A DNA stretch of 64,000 nucleotides from Ecdyonurus torrentis (lineage: Eukaryota > Arthropoda > Insecta > Ephemeroptera > Heptageniidae). Position numbers and translations under genes: made by a program. Shown here in pieces: positions 1-13,235 of this stretch. How positions within the stretch are numbered: position 1 is the stretch's first letter; the number at the start of each line of letters is the position of its first letter. The notes under the pieces were generated by a model. It searched no databases. It had not been told where the DNA came from and was given only the letters and a program-made list of their open reading frames with translations. The stretch is from the NCBI GenBank assembly GCA_949318235.1, contig OX439137.1, positions 24,706,922 to 24,770,921 of the forward strand. The letters run 5' to 3'.

Positions 1-1727
<1,727 letters not shown>

Positions 1728-1924
1728 GTGAAGGTTGGCAATTTGGTGAAGCAGACAACATGACCGTGTGTTTCCGTTCTGAACCCTGGGAGAAATATTG
1801 CGTGGAACCTCCCTGTGGTCAACTTAACCCTCTCTCAGAGAAAATGTACGGAGTTCTTGGAGATATTTACAAGGACATGTTGGCTGCGTTTGATAGTGAT
1901 GTCTTCCATATGGGTGGAGATGAG
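1728..1924 (+). CDS. NAG1: Hexosaminidase exon with catalytic Asp-Glu
   Basis: The acceptor is TTTCCAG and the donor GTGAGA. The exon starts with the last two bases of a codon and then reads EGWQFGEADNMTVCF through HMGGDE. An N-glycosylation sequon (NMT) is present. The exon ends exactly after the catalytic Glu. Confidence 0.95.
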
Positions 1925-4238
1925 GTGAGATAAACATTTAAAATGTAGCTATAGGTGATCGAGCGGCTGATATCTGAACGGTTGTGAAATATAAAATTAA
2001 CATGAAATCTTACTTAAAAGTTTAGTTATGTTAAACTCATGCAAATACCAGCAAATATTTAAGTTATTCTATTTAAAGATAACATGTATAAATGTGAAAA
2101 TTCAAATTTTAGTCCCACCTTTAAGATCTATTAGAAAGAATAAAAAATTGTAAAAAAAAAAAAAAACGGAACTTTTTTTTAAATTTATTTAATTTTATTT
2201 GAAAATTATAGTATTTATTTTGCTTGATATAAATAACGTAGAAAGAATTTCTGTGCAAATAAAGTTAAATATAATAATAATAACTGTTCGCCTCCAGGTA
2301 AACTTGAACTGCTGGAACACTAGTTCAGCAGTCTTGGACTTGATGGCAGTTCAAGGCTATGGACGCAGTGAGTCTGAGTTACTGCGTCTCTGGTCTGACT
2401 TCCAACAACGTGCTCTTGATATTCTTACTGCCTCTAACAAAGGAGTGCGACCTCCTGTTATCTTGTGGACTTCTCATCTTACTGAGAAGGGTCAGGTTGA
2501 TAAGTACCTGGATGCTGGAAATTATATCATTCAGGTGAGTAACACTGAGTTTGCAGAGTATATTCTGACATGAGATTTTGATTGATTAAGGATTAGTTAG
2601 TCAACTGTTTCATTGATTGATTGTTGATTGACTAATTGGCTGATTGATTGTTTGTTTAATCGATTAATTAGTTGATTGATTTATTGATTCTTTCATTCAT
2701 TTATTCATGTATATTTTCAATATTTACAACAATGATAAAATGTTTGGTCGATGGATTGATTGGTTGATTGATTGACTCATTGATTCTTTCATTCTTTCAT
2801 TAATTTTTTTCAATATTTATAATAACAGTACAATATTTGATCGATCGATCGATTGGTTGATTGATTGATTGACATATTTATTAATTTCTTCAGATCTGGA
2901 CGACAGGCAAGGACGAGGTGATCGGTGAGCTGATGAACAAGGGTTACCGCGTCATCTTCAGTAACTACGATGCCCTGTATTTCGACTGCGGTTACGGTTC
3001 CTGGGTGGCAGAGGGTAACAACTGGTGCTCACCTTATATTGGCTGGCAGAAGACTTATGAGAACAGACCTAGGCAAATGTTGGCTGAGCAAGGAGTGAGT
3101 GAGCATCTGAACCTTGTGCTGGGTGGAGAGGCAGCGCTCTGGAGTGAACAGGTAAGATACAGCTGAGTTGAAATCAGAGACTCAGAATAATTAGAATAAT
3201 TTTTTTAAAGGGAAACCTTAACCTTAATTTCTATTAGTCTTAATATTGCAAGTTTCAATATATTTTACTTCTTAATTGTAAGTTGCAAATATTTTTAAAC
3301 ACCATAATATGTAATATATACATTATGTAAAATAATAAGTTTTTTTTTTGGCACAATTTTACCAATGACTAGAACTTTAGATTCATAAGTTATATATTGT
3401 AAAGCTTAATAATCGGGATGTGTAAAGGCATGTTCACAGTGACGCTTAAATTCAAATAACTTTCACGTAAGAATCCAAATAAAGCATTGTTGTATCTTCT
3501 CGTAAGAGTTATGTGAATTTACGTGTCATTGTGTACAGGCACCTTAACTCTGATAAAACAAGCGTATATAATGTTTTATTTCGTTAACTTTAATTCTTAT
3601 AGGTATAATACCATTTTGTTATTAATTTATGATAACTTTTATAAATAAGAAAGTATAGGGTGTATGCATTCATGATAAAGTCAACTGGATCACTCAATAA
3701 CAGGGGTCTGCAGGCATAGGAAAATAACTCATTTTGCCAGTTTAAAAAACACTATGCAATATTTTTGACAGCATTATGATGCTGTAAATATGTTGAATCA
3801 GTATCTCAAGTATGTGAGAAAAATAACAATAACAAAAAAAAAAAAATAATAATAACTGATTTCCCAAAGAAAATTGCCTAAAACGAAGTATGTCCTATGC
3901 TGAGCAATGTTATTCATTACTCCAGTATGGCCTCCAAGCGCATCCAATATGACGTCATGCGCATACACCCTATTTAAAAATGTGCTAAAATAAAACGACA
4001 TATTTTCAACACTTTAGTCACTCTGTTTTGTCAGGTGGATGAGCAGGCTCTAGATGGTAAATTCTGGCCCCGTGCTGCTGCTATGGCTGAACGATTCTGG
4101 AGTGACCCTGATGATAACTGGCGTGCCGCTGAGATGCGTATGATTCACGTACGTGAACGTCTGGTACGCAGAGGTATCGCTGCAGACTCTCTTCAACCTC
4201 AATGGTGCCACCAGAACGAAGATAAATGCAAAGTCTAA
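1728..4238 (+). CDS. NAG1: Chitooligosaccharidolytic beta-N-acetylglucosaminidase, GH20, C-terminal half (four exons)
   Basis: The enzyme removes terminal GlcNAc from chitooligosaccharides during cuticle or peritrophic chitin turnover and is normally secreted. Exons are 1728-1924, 2298-2534, 2894-3151 and 4035-4238; all introns are GT-AG and phases agree, giving about 297 residues of a family near 600. Visible motifs in order: EPPCGQLNP; HMGGDEV with the catalytic Asp-Glu pair; CWNTS; VILWTSHL; IWTTG; SNYDALYFDCGYG; GNNWCSPYIGW; ALWSEQ; LDGKFWPRAAAMAERFW; and a C-terminal WCHQNEDKC. Recalled from the moth enzyme OfHex1, its substrate-site Trp, Tyr, Asp and Glu all have counterparts at matching spacing, except for about five extra residues between GNNW and ALW. 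The motifs resemble the NAG1 group more than fused-lobes. The N-terminal exons lie left of the window. The function is sure; the exact subgroup is less so. Confidence 0.95.
2298..2534 (+). CDS. NAG1: Hexosaminidase exon (VNLNCWNTS to YIIQ)
   Basis: The acceptor is CCTCCAG and the donor GTGAGT, phase 0 on both sides, 79 codons. It contains the CWNTS sequon motif and VILWTSHL, whose Trp lines the substrate pocket in the family. Confidence 0.95.
2578..2876 (+). repeat. Degenerate (GATT)n region with tandem duplication
   Basis: Intronic sequence rich in GATTGATT units. Two blocks of about 105 bp, near 2665-2770 and 2770-2873, repeat the order TTGATTCTTTCATTC, TTTTCAATATTTA, GATCGAT-like and GATTGGTTGATTG, so this is a diverged tandem duplication. 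It is the reverse complement in composition of the AATC array at 941-1186. Confidence 0.85.
2894..3151 (+). CDS. NAG1: Hexosaminidase exon (IWTTG to LWSEQ)
   Basis: The acceptor is CTTCAG and the donor GTAAGA, phase 0, 86 codons. It carries WTTG, YDALYFDCG, GNNWCSPYIGW and ALWSEQ. It is clearly richer in G and C than the flanking introns. The stretch QMLAEQGVSEHLN between the last two motifs is about five residues longer than in OfHex1 as I recall it. Confidence 0.95.
3424..3545. mobile_element. Short inverted-repeat element, GTTCACA type
   Basis: The left side (AGGCATGTTCACAGTGACG) and right side (TGTGTACAGGCACCT) are imperfect inverted repeats covering roughly 45 bases each. Similar arrangements occur at 21112-21220 and 23370-23460. 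There is no coding capacity. It lies in a hexosaminidase intron. Confidence 0.55.
3656..3972 (-). mobile_element. Family A MITE, copy 1 (TA-bounded)
   Basis: Bounded by TA dinucleotides with inverted ends TAGGGTGTATGC and GCATACACCCTA. It is oriented opposite to most other copies and contains TGACGTCA at 3950-3957. It has no coding capacity and sits in the last hexosaminidase intron. A TA target and short inverted ends fit a Tc1/mariner-type non-autonomous element; that class is inferred. Confidence 0.85.
4035..4238 (+). CDS. NAG1: Hexosaminidase last coding exon
   Basis: The acceptor is TTTGTCAG, 67 codons plus TAA at 4236-4238. It has the family's WPRAAAMAERFW segment and the closing two-Cys tail WCHQNEDKC. 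The preceding intron contains a TA-bounded repeat that ends about 60 bp before the exon. Confidence 0.95.
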   Translation: MDEQALDGKFWPRAAAMAERFWSDPDDNWRAAEMRMIHVRERLVRRGIAADSLQPQWCHQNEDKCKV

Positions 4239-4790
4239 TTATTTTAATTTCAGATCAAAATAACAGTTAAACGTAGACCAAAATAATTGATTTTACTAAA
4301 ATTTCAATTTTTAATTTGCGTTTTATTATTATTATTATTTATACAAAAAAAACAACTTGATCTGCATTATCCTTAGAGAAGGGCTTCTCTTGACAAAATA
4401 ATTAGAAATTGGAATTTCACTATGCTATAGCTTTGATTGTGATCAATTTCTGTGACAAAAATTATATTTTTAGGTAAATATTTCTTTGCTTTGTTTCGTA
4501 ATGCACATTATACGAGTGTTATGGCGAGAATTACAAATATTTTATTTTAATGTGAAATATAATTTTATCACAAAAGTAAAACATTTTCGTAAAATATAAT
4601 TGAGAAATTAAGCTTCATAATAACAAATATGACTTTTTCCTAACATTTAATTTAATTTTTTATTTCTTTGTATTTAAAATAAAAAATATGAGGTATTTAA
4701 TTTATAAATAAAAACTTTGCCATTCACAAAATAGAACTCTTTATACTTGTATAAGAGATACAAAAAAAAAATGAATAATATAATAAAGAT
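4239..4790 (+). other. NAG1: Hexosaminidase 3' UTR with candidate polyA signals
   Basis: AT-rich sequence after the stop codon. AATAAA occurs at 4707-4712 and again at 4782-4787. Which one is used cannot be told from the sequence. Confidence 0.5.
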
Positions 4791-5209
4791 TCATTTTTAA
4801 AAAAATACAAAATGTTGGTATTTTTATTACAATATGCATTATCCTATACTTTGTTTATATACTATTTGCATTAAGGGTTATTAGTTATTATAGTTAAAAG
4901 TTTACAGACGTGTACATCTGAAATTCAAAGGTCAAACTTTTCAATTTTTTATGTCCTGAAAGACAATGATGTAGCTATAAAAGATAACGGATAACAGATA
5001 AGGGAGAACAAAATATTTAAATTAACATGAAATCGTAAAAAAAAAAAAAAAGTTTAAATGTTTTTTTTTTTTTTTTTTTTTTCAATTTGTAGTTTTCATT
5101 TCTATATTTATCACTTTGGGGACCAAAAAAAAAAATACTTTCAGCCTTCAGCCCAATAACCGCAATACCTCATCCTTACAGCTCTAAGAAAAGGTATCGA
5201 GCCATACGA

Positions 5210-5525
5210 AAATGCTGATAAAAGTTTGAGAAAGCCTTGATTAAGTGCTTATAAACATTTGATAGTAGTGTTTTTGTCTGATAATACATGGATAAAGGAC
5301 TGATAGAGTTTGATAGAATTTTTTGAATCTAGGAGTAAAAACTGAAAAAAGTATGATAAATATATTATAAAGTATTGATAAAAGTTTGATAATTATAAAT
5401 GACTGATAAACGTTTGATTATTTTTTTTTTTTTTAATTTCAAACATCTGATAAAAGTATGAATATATAAACTTAAAAATAAAATTTGAAATTTTTCAAAA
5501 GTCTGATAAAAGTTTGATGACCTAA
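5210..5525 (+). repeat. Array of TGATAA motifs, left arm
   Basis: About eight TGATAA motifs, mostly in the context CTGATAAAAGTTTGAT, in roughly 300 bp. The right counterpart at 6105-6410 carries the motif mainly as TTATCA, so the two form an imperfect inverted pair. TGATAA matches the WGATAR site of GATA transcription factors. Confidence 0.75.
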
Positions 5526-5589
5526 CGGGAAATAAATTTGGAGGGGAACGCGAGGCGCCTCTTTTGGTAGACGAAACCGTTGAGGACTT

Positions 5590-5945
5590 AGAAAATTTTG
5601 GAGTGTACAGCAGGAGCAGAGGTAGCAGGCAGTAGCACAAGTCAGCCAGAGCAGTATGCACGCACTTTGTTAGCGCTTACATATTTCAATTAAAACTAAG
5701 CAGCAAGAAGCTTCACCTACTTGTAAGAGGAGCTTCATGTGGTCATCATGTTAATATATAGGTAAGTGACATGTTCACATTAATAATTATTTCAATATTT
5801 ATTGTAATTAATTGTATTTCATGTGTTACAGCTAGGAAACCAACTTGATCTCAAGCTGTTACGATTACCGATGTGTGCGACTCATCCGCTCCTATAATCC
5901 GATGCATCCTTTGAAAAATAAAGTTTTTTTCTCTTATTAATTGAA
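5590..5945 (+). ncRNA. Candidate spliced non-coding transcription unit
   Basis: A strong donor (G|GTAAGT at 5762) is followed 70 bases later by TGTGTTACAG ending at 5831, a typical short insect intron. The sequence after the acceptor (5832 on) carries AATAAA at 5917-5922. The flanks, 5540-5760 and 5832-5910, are less AT-rich than their surroundings. Joining the two exons gives no long frame on either side of the junction. The start is unknown. It could instead be the interior of a foldback element or the end of an unseen gene. Confidence 0.35.
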
Positions 5946-6049
5946 GAATATCAATTAATAAGAATATTTTGTAATACAAGGCAAAATTGGCAACAATGTT
6001 ATGACAAACATTGAAGTGGGTAGTGCTGGGTGGAATGTGGGATGAAGGG

Positions 6050-6090
6050 TACAGGAGGGAGGGAGGGGGAAGGGGGAGGGAAGGGAAGAG
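6050..6090 (+). other. G-rich tract with quadruplex potential
   Basis: At least five runs of three or more G with one- to three-base spacers lie in an otherwise AT-rich setting. This satisfies the usual G-quadruplex pattern on the plus strand. It sits between the candidate transcript end and the right TTATCA array. Confidence 0.7.
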
Positions 6091-6104
6091 AAAAATGCAT
6101 AATT

Positions 6105-6410
6105 ATTTATCAGTTTTTTATCAGACATTTATCAGCTTTTTATCAGACATTTATCAGCTTTTTATCAGACATTTATCAGATTTTATTCAGTGTTTTATCA
6201 GCTTACAAGTCAAATTTCAATGTAAAATTTTACATGTATAAGCATAGGAGAAACGAAAAAATTTGTCCTATGCTTATACATGGTAATTTGACTGATAAAG
6301 GTTTGAAAAGTGTCGCATATAAGACTTTTATCAGACCTTTATACATATTTTATAATATCTTTATCAGTCAAAATTTATCAATGCTTTATAAATCATTTAT
6401 CAGACTTTTT
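6105..6410 (-). repeat. Array of TTATCA motifs, right arm, with 22-bp tandem units
   Basis: Positions 6114-6180 hold three copies of a 22-bp unit containing TTATCAGAC and TTATCAGC. More TTATCA motifs follow to about 6405, with one reversed (TGATAA near 6292). In the middle is a perfect 17-bp inverted repeat, 6233-6249 and 6266-6282, with a 16-base loop. Confidence 0.75.
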
Positions 6411-6429
6411 GTGTATCACGGATGGTAAA

Positions 6430-7339
6430 ATTAAAAAAATAATTAAAATTACTGCTTTTTATGTTAAAATACCACCAACCTTTCTCTCTCTCTCTGGTAT
6501 GTAACATATAATTTTTTGATTAATTTAATTAAGTAGCATCTTCTTAAATATGAATAGTATAAGTATGTAATCATAATTTCCTATTTTAATTCAGCTTAGT
6601 GATATATGACAAAAGTCTATACTGTATGTATAGCAATTTTATTAATGACTTATTTTTGTTTGGCTTCCTTAGTTTACCGCATATCTAATGCACTGAACTG
6701 GCTACTCATTGGAATGACACAAAGTCAAAACATGTCTATAGCCGAAATACCGTTTGGCACTTGTCATTTAGGTGGAAGGGACTCTGCACTGACTTATCCA
6801 TTAAAGGGTACCCGCGTTATAAGTTCATAGTTGTGCTAAATGTATAAACGACCACGAACTATACCTGACATATTTTATCAATGTTTAATTATTCTTAAAC
6901 AATCGTTTATTTAACCTAGAACTGCCATTTAAAATGAGCAATAATAGTTTGCAGAATCGAGAGTACAGCGACCTGCAGCCTAAAGGATTTGCCCCGGTAT
7001 TCACTTGAAATAATTAACGCAGGGAAAACACAGAAAACTTCCGTCCTTTGACAGCTAACAAGAGATTCTCAACTGTAATAAAATATATGGTATATAATAT
7101 ATAAAATCTTATTCATAGAATAGCAATACTATACATTTTAATAATTATTATAATATTTAATATAAATAATTCATGAAATGATTTATAATTTTTCACTCTT
7201 GCAAACTTATTACGTTTTTCCATAAGAAAAGTATCGAGGAAACAATGGATAACTGAGTTTGCAACAATAAAAAAAAAGGCTAATGCAAGTCGTGTGTGTA
7301 TTTAGATACGATATTATATTCATCATAGATATTATTATA

Positions 7340-7437
<98 letters not shown>

Positions 7438-8440
7438 CGTTCGAGTCTTACCACAAGTTTGGGTTTGGTCAGAGTCATCCTGTCAAAAATATAACAAAAA
7501 TTATATATAAGAAATTTATATAAAATAAAGAGATGATATTTAATTGAATGTAATTAAGGTAAAGCTAAGACACACAGAGTGGAAATATAGCTCATGGGTA
7601 AAAACATACACACATTATTCTTAGGTAAACCGACTTGTGTTTACGCCTGATAGAGTTATAGTTTTTTTTTTTTTTTTTTTTTTTTTTGCTCCTCAATCTA
7701 CTATAGTTTATGTTACACGCACTGTTCACAAATACTAATATAAATATAAAATAATAATTACATGTTTTGCCTGAAACTATATAGTACTTATACATAAGTA
7801 TTAAGTACTATTGGACTATATAATGTCTATAATACAATAAAATACTAAGCTATGCAGGCATAACAGCTATTTTCATATACACCTCTAAAATCATCTATAT
7901 AATAATATTTAATGCTACGCCAATTTTATGTGGTTTCTCTTTATATTATTACACTAAAAACTAATTATTTTAAATCTAAATCTAAGAGCTATAAATTTTA
8001 AGAACTGAAACATAAGTCCTGTATAAAACAATATACTTTAAGGTTCAAGGAATCCTATATGTCCCTAAAAATAAAAAAAAAAAAATCATCGATTATTAAC
8101 TACAAGATGATACTTTATTATACATACACATATTGTACCTATTAACCGGTCTGTATAGTCTCACAAACTGAGGAACAAACTTGTAAAATAGACAATCTAA
8201 TTTACAATTTATATTATATACCTAAATTTGGTGACGTCTGAATTATAAAAGTTGGCTACTTTACAATTTTTTAATCCCATCAGTTTAAGTCCTAAGATAC
8301 AAAGGGTTAGAGGGAACATTAATACAGATACAAAAATTCTACGCAAAAAGAGACGTTTTTATTGTATATAGCTACAAGGAGTATACATATATAGGTAGGA
8401 GTACATTGATTAACTCTCTAGCAGTCTAGCTACTTTAAAT
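6430..8440. other. Gene-free stretch
   Basis: AT-rich, with a (TA)n array at about 7345-7433 and poly-T near 7661-7687. A 74-codon open frame at 6606-6830 starts with a hydrophobic segment but matches nothing I recognise; I leave it unannotated. Confidence 0.5.
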
Positions 8441-8721
8441 TTAAAGACGTAGAACATCTTGAACAAAAAAATTGTCTAATATCCTAACATACCTGAAAAT
8501 TGACGTTGATTTTAGCGTGAGTCATTGATTTTTTTATTTGAGTGCGGACTCTGGCGTCACAGCTCGTGGACAGGGCGAGCTGTGACGCCAGAGTCCGAAC
8601 GCACCATTTTGTGAATGGAAAATAAATTAGAAATCAATGAAATCTACCAAATCAACGTCTGTTGAATTTTAGGTATGTCAGGATACTGGACAAGTTTGTT
8701 CAAGGTTTTTTACGACTTTAA
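8441..8721. mobile_element. TTAA-bounded hairpin element, family C
   Basis: TTAA lies at both ends, with long imperfect inverted arms (TTAAAGACGTAGAAC at the left, TACGACTTTAA at the right). The centre is a perfect 22-bp inverted repeat, 8545-8566 and 8576-8597, with a nine-base loop. A second, partly deleted copy is at 56447-56608. TTAA targets are typical of piggyBac-like elements; this class is inferred. No coding capacity. Confidence 0.8.
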
Positions 8722-9348
8722 GAAGTTTTTAAAACAAAACTGATAACCATGAGTTATCTTTGTATACAATTTATAATATCCACAAAATATTTTTATCATT
8801 ATATTACAGTATATTATGCGACGTACTTAATTTTTCTCAGTACAAATATACTTTGTAACTGAGGCAAGATTTTGACGTATACACGTACTTGTCTGAGTAT
8901 AAAAATTTACATTAAATCTACCAGTCAGACGTTGTTATTTAAAGATATGCAAAACAAAATTCATAAGTTTTACTTCACAACTGACAGAAGCATTATAAAT
9001 CTGGTCTTGATATTTTTTGTATTCATATGTATATATATAAAGTATAATTATTTTTTTAAATTATACACGCACCTTGAAAAGACAAGTTGTTGTGTTTAAA
9101 GATATTTAATATATTTTATTTGTTTATGATATTAATTTTTATTGTATTTGACTTAAAAATCTATATAATTCTTTTTATAAATATAAATAAGTTATTTATT
9201 CTATATATAATATATATTTTATCTACCTCTAAAGCACACTGACAGTGAGTTCTATAAAAGGCAATGCCACATGGAAGGGAATAAAATACGTAATTTGTAC
9301 TCATTTTATTTCTTTTATCAAAATGATATCATATTTTTTTGAAACAGT

Positions 9349-9668
9349 ATCGGGCGTGTGAGCACGACGTCATTCTGAATGCTTTTCGATGCTCTTCTTG
9401 AGCTATGAATATCATTGCTCAGCATATAGGACAAACATAGTTTTTGGTTATTTTCTTTATAGAACATAAGCTATATTTTTTGGTTATTATTATTTTTCTT
9501 ACATAATTGACAAACTAATTGAACCTGCTAACAGCATTAATGCTCTCAAAAATATTTCAAAGTATTTTTAAACTCCCTAAATGAGTCATTTTCCTATACT
9601 GGCCCATATTATTTTGTGCTCACTTATGGTGTCGATGTCGACTTTAACATGAATGAAACCACACCATA
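9349..9668 (+). mobile_element. Family A MITE, copy 2
   Basis: Aligns through most of its length with the other copies (GACGTCATTCTGAATGC, ATTGCTCAGCAT, CAATGCTCTCAAAAATAT-like, CGACTTTAACATGAATG). Its ends have diverged (CGGGCGTGTGAGC at the left, CACACCATATA at the right). Confidence 0.8.
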
Positions 9669-9802
9669 TAAAAAATTATGTTATGAAACATAATATTTAT
9701 GCTATGGAACATAGTTATTATGTAGTATTGCATAAATGATGATGTAAATAATAAATATTTGCTGTAAAATGGCTTGTATTTTTGTTCATGCGTTGTGTCA
9801 TA

Positions 9803-10100
9803 TAGGGTGTGTGCGCATGACGTCATAATAAATGCGCTTCGATACAATAATTGAGCAACGAATAATATTGCTTAATTAGCATAGGGCAAACGTTGGCTTT
9901 CGCTATTTTCTTTGGAAAATAAGGTGTTGTTTTTCATTATTATTTTCATCGCATACTTGAAAACCTACTTGTTAATATCATCAATTCTATAAAATTGCTA
10001 GGTATTTTTAAACTGTCAAAATGTGCCATTTGCCCATACCGGCCCACGCTATTTAGTACTCACTTATGACGTTGACTTTAACATAAATGCAACCACCCTA
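9803..10100 (+). mobile_element. Family A MITE, copy 3
   Basis: TA-bounded, with TAGGGTGTGTGCGCATGACG at the left and AACCACCCTA at the right. TGACGTCA is at 9818-9825. It lies about 135 bp after copy 2. Confidence 0.85.
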
Positions 10101-12351
10101 TAGCAAAAATAAACATCCTTTCTAAGCAGGTATGCCGTAAACAACGATCAAATTGTTCTTTCTTTCAGCCATACATGCCAATCATCCGGTGGTTGATACA
10201 TAATTATATGGCCTAATCTTAATTGAAAAATAAAATAAATACTGAAAGAGCGAGTACTACATGACTACATGTCTGGCCCACGCTTAAACTTTTTTATTTA
10301 TTTTTTTTTTTTTAATATTATTTAAAAATTTACACAATGTATAAAATCCATTACATATGCTTATTAGTATTTAGCCTGGTTTACATGCGAAAATTGTTTT
10401 ATTCTGTAAGTACTGACATAGAAACCGATATATGTACTAGCTCATATACCGATATATCAGCCTTGTGAGCCTATTCTTTATTTTACTATCTTGGGCCAAT
10501 AGAGCTATAACAACGCAAACCACAGTATCTTAACTCATTTCATTATGTTATTTTTGTATAATACGAAATCTACCTATAAAATTTTGCTTGTGCTCTGCTG
10601 ACATATTATGAAAAAAGGGGGGGGGGGGGGGGGAATGAAAATTTTAAGAAAATTCTTCTGGGATAATAATTTATATCTACATAAATTTATTCTGACTATC
10701 TTTCCAAACATTATCACTATATTTTAATCAATCTAAACAGCTCTCGCTCTTTCTCTCTCTGACCATTTTCATCTCATTCAATCAGTTTCAAAAAGGATTA
10801 AATTTTAATATAGACGTATTAATTTTTTTTTTTTACATGACAACCGAGGTATAGTAATAATTTAAGTGCATTAAATATGTACTGGCATTGATACATCATT
10901 ATAATAATCTAAATTGACATGATATACTCTGTCTCGGTAAAACATTTAATACATCGATATGTAAGCTTTTTTTTTTTTTTTTTTTTTTGTGCATATTACA
11001 ATATTTATTTTATTTTTCAAGGTTAGCTCATATGTTATAGAAATCACTTATGTAATGATCACTTAATTAGTTTATCTATAGTAATATCAATCAATTTTAT
11101 ATAATATATATTTAATATAAAAACATTAAATTTTAAAATATACATCATCTCGATAACTATATAACGTTTTCATTTTCTTAAGTAAGTACTTCCAAGAAAT
11201 AGAGAGGAAAATTAAAATTTTGCTATCAGAAATTATTGTTCGACATTCCTTGTTGATTCGCAAATTTATGGCAAGCACAAGGAACTAATGGGATAATGTA
11301 TTGGATCTCCAGCATCTTTTTCTTTTATACTGACATTTGAAATGTTAATGATATAACAAATTCTATGATACAATTCATGGAACTCGTGACTATCAGATTA
11401 AAGGGAGAGAAAACAAAAATGATATTAAAATGGAGTCTTTCGGGTGTAAGATTTCAAAAGATTCATAAATAAATAAAAAAAAAAAAAAAAAAAAAAAAGC
11501 GCAGTGACCGCCACATTTTTTTTAACGTATTTGGAGTTCTCTTATTCTTAATTATCACAGTGGAAAAATAAGATTATACTGCCTTAACAACTTCTAGTCT
11601 AATCCCACCAGTTCCACAATTCTTAGCCTTAAGGATCGTTTTAAATATAGATTTTAAATAGTTATTAATATAAGCCTCACACCAGGTTAAAACAAAAATA
11701 GCAACTTCTAATTATCAGAAGAAAAAAAAGTTTTGAAAAATAATATATAATATTTAAATTAGACAAGAATTCGTAAAACATACACTGTTAATAAAAAGAC
11801 TGAAAAAAAAATAAATTTAACAAAATTTTAACAAGGAGAAAGAAAAGGTTGTCACAATTTTAAATAACAAGACATCGTTTCTTCAAAGATAAAAAGGGGA
11901 AAATAAATTACGTATGTTGCAAGTTCAAGGGTACATGCCAACGTCACAAATGTATGTCTTAAATCACAATTATTTTAATTTCATTTTTCTTGTTTTATTT
12001 GTTTAAATATGAGTTGTTCTATTCTCTCTCTCTCTCTGTCTCTCTCTCTCCGCAGCTTTTGTTATACATTTCTTAAATTTATTGTTATAAATAAAATATA
12101 TAGTTCAGTTATATATAATATAGTTGTAGTTTTTCTTTAAAATTATTTACGTTTAGTTTTAAATGTTTCAAACTAATATTTTAAATGTTAATAATTTTAA
12201 TCTTTTACAGCATTTTTACTTTTTAGACTTTATCAAATTTTTCTATGCTCTTCATAAGCATCTACAGAATTTGAAAAAGGTGAGAAAGATGAGACAATAA
12301 TGTTTTGTCTTTGTATACATACTTAATATTTTCATCATTTAAATACCCTAT

Positions 12352-12353
<2 letters not shown>

Positions 12354-12402
<49 letters not shown>

Positions 12403-12449
12403 TCTTATGTTTGTGTTTTTACGTGCTAGTTTTCAAAGTGAGTGTAGGA

Positions 12450-12532
<83 letters not shown>

Positions 12533-12533
12533 A
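12354..12533 (+). repeat. (GA)n and (AAAT)n microsatellites
   Basis: A (GA)n run is followed about 50 bp later by about 20 units of AAAT. Both are near-perfect. Confidence 0.98.
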
Positions 12534-13130
12534 TTAATTAATAAATTAACCATCATTATTTAAAGACTGCAAAGTGTTTGACTGTTTCAATCTATATTAT
12601 ATAGAATTGGTAGCTAAAAGTGGAATATGAAAACAATTTTTAGAATGAATGGAATAACAAAGATTTTTTAAAATTTAATTAATAACACTTTCTTTTAATT
12701 TACTAAACTTAAATTTTATGAACTGCAAACTCCAATTTTACAAAAGAGATATCATATGTACAAACAGTGCTGTATTTAATATTATTCTAATTCCTAATTA
12801 AAAATAACAATGTAATTAAATATTCGTGTACTGAAAATCACCATAATTTTGTATAGCAGACAATAAGAGAAAAAAATTATCTCAATTTATGTATTTAAAG
12901 TAATTATTCATAATTTTATTCAAAATGACATATAAAATTGAAAATATTATAAAAATATTGAAGTGTGTATAATATAAATCAAGTTTTTGCAAATATCTAT
13001 CAAAAGTAGATGTCCTTGCTATAGGTATTTGAACCGTCTGAAGATAAAAAAAAGCGTCATCTTTATATAAAAAAATACACTCACTTGAATGGATATTATA
13101 TGTAAGTGTCAACCTGAAATCCATCAAAAG

Positions 13131-13235
<105 letters not shown>

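Noticed and set aside
6011..6504. Three overlapping frames of 64 to 132 codons
   Set aside because: They run through the G-rich tract and the TTATCA array; the repeats explain the open frame.
6606..6830. 74-codon frame with a hydrophobic start
   Set aside because: It has no recognisable domain, no splice support and no homologue that I can name; it may be an element fragment.
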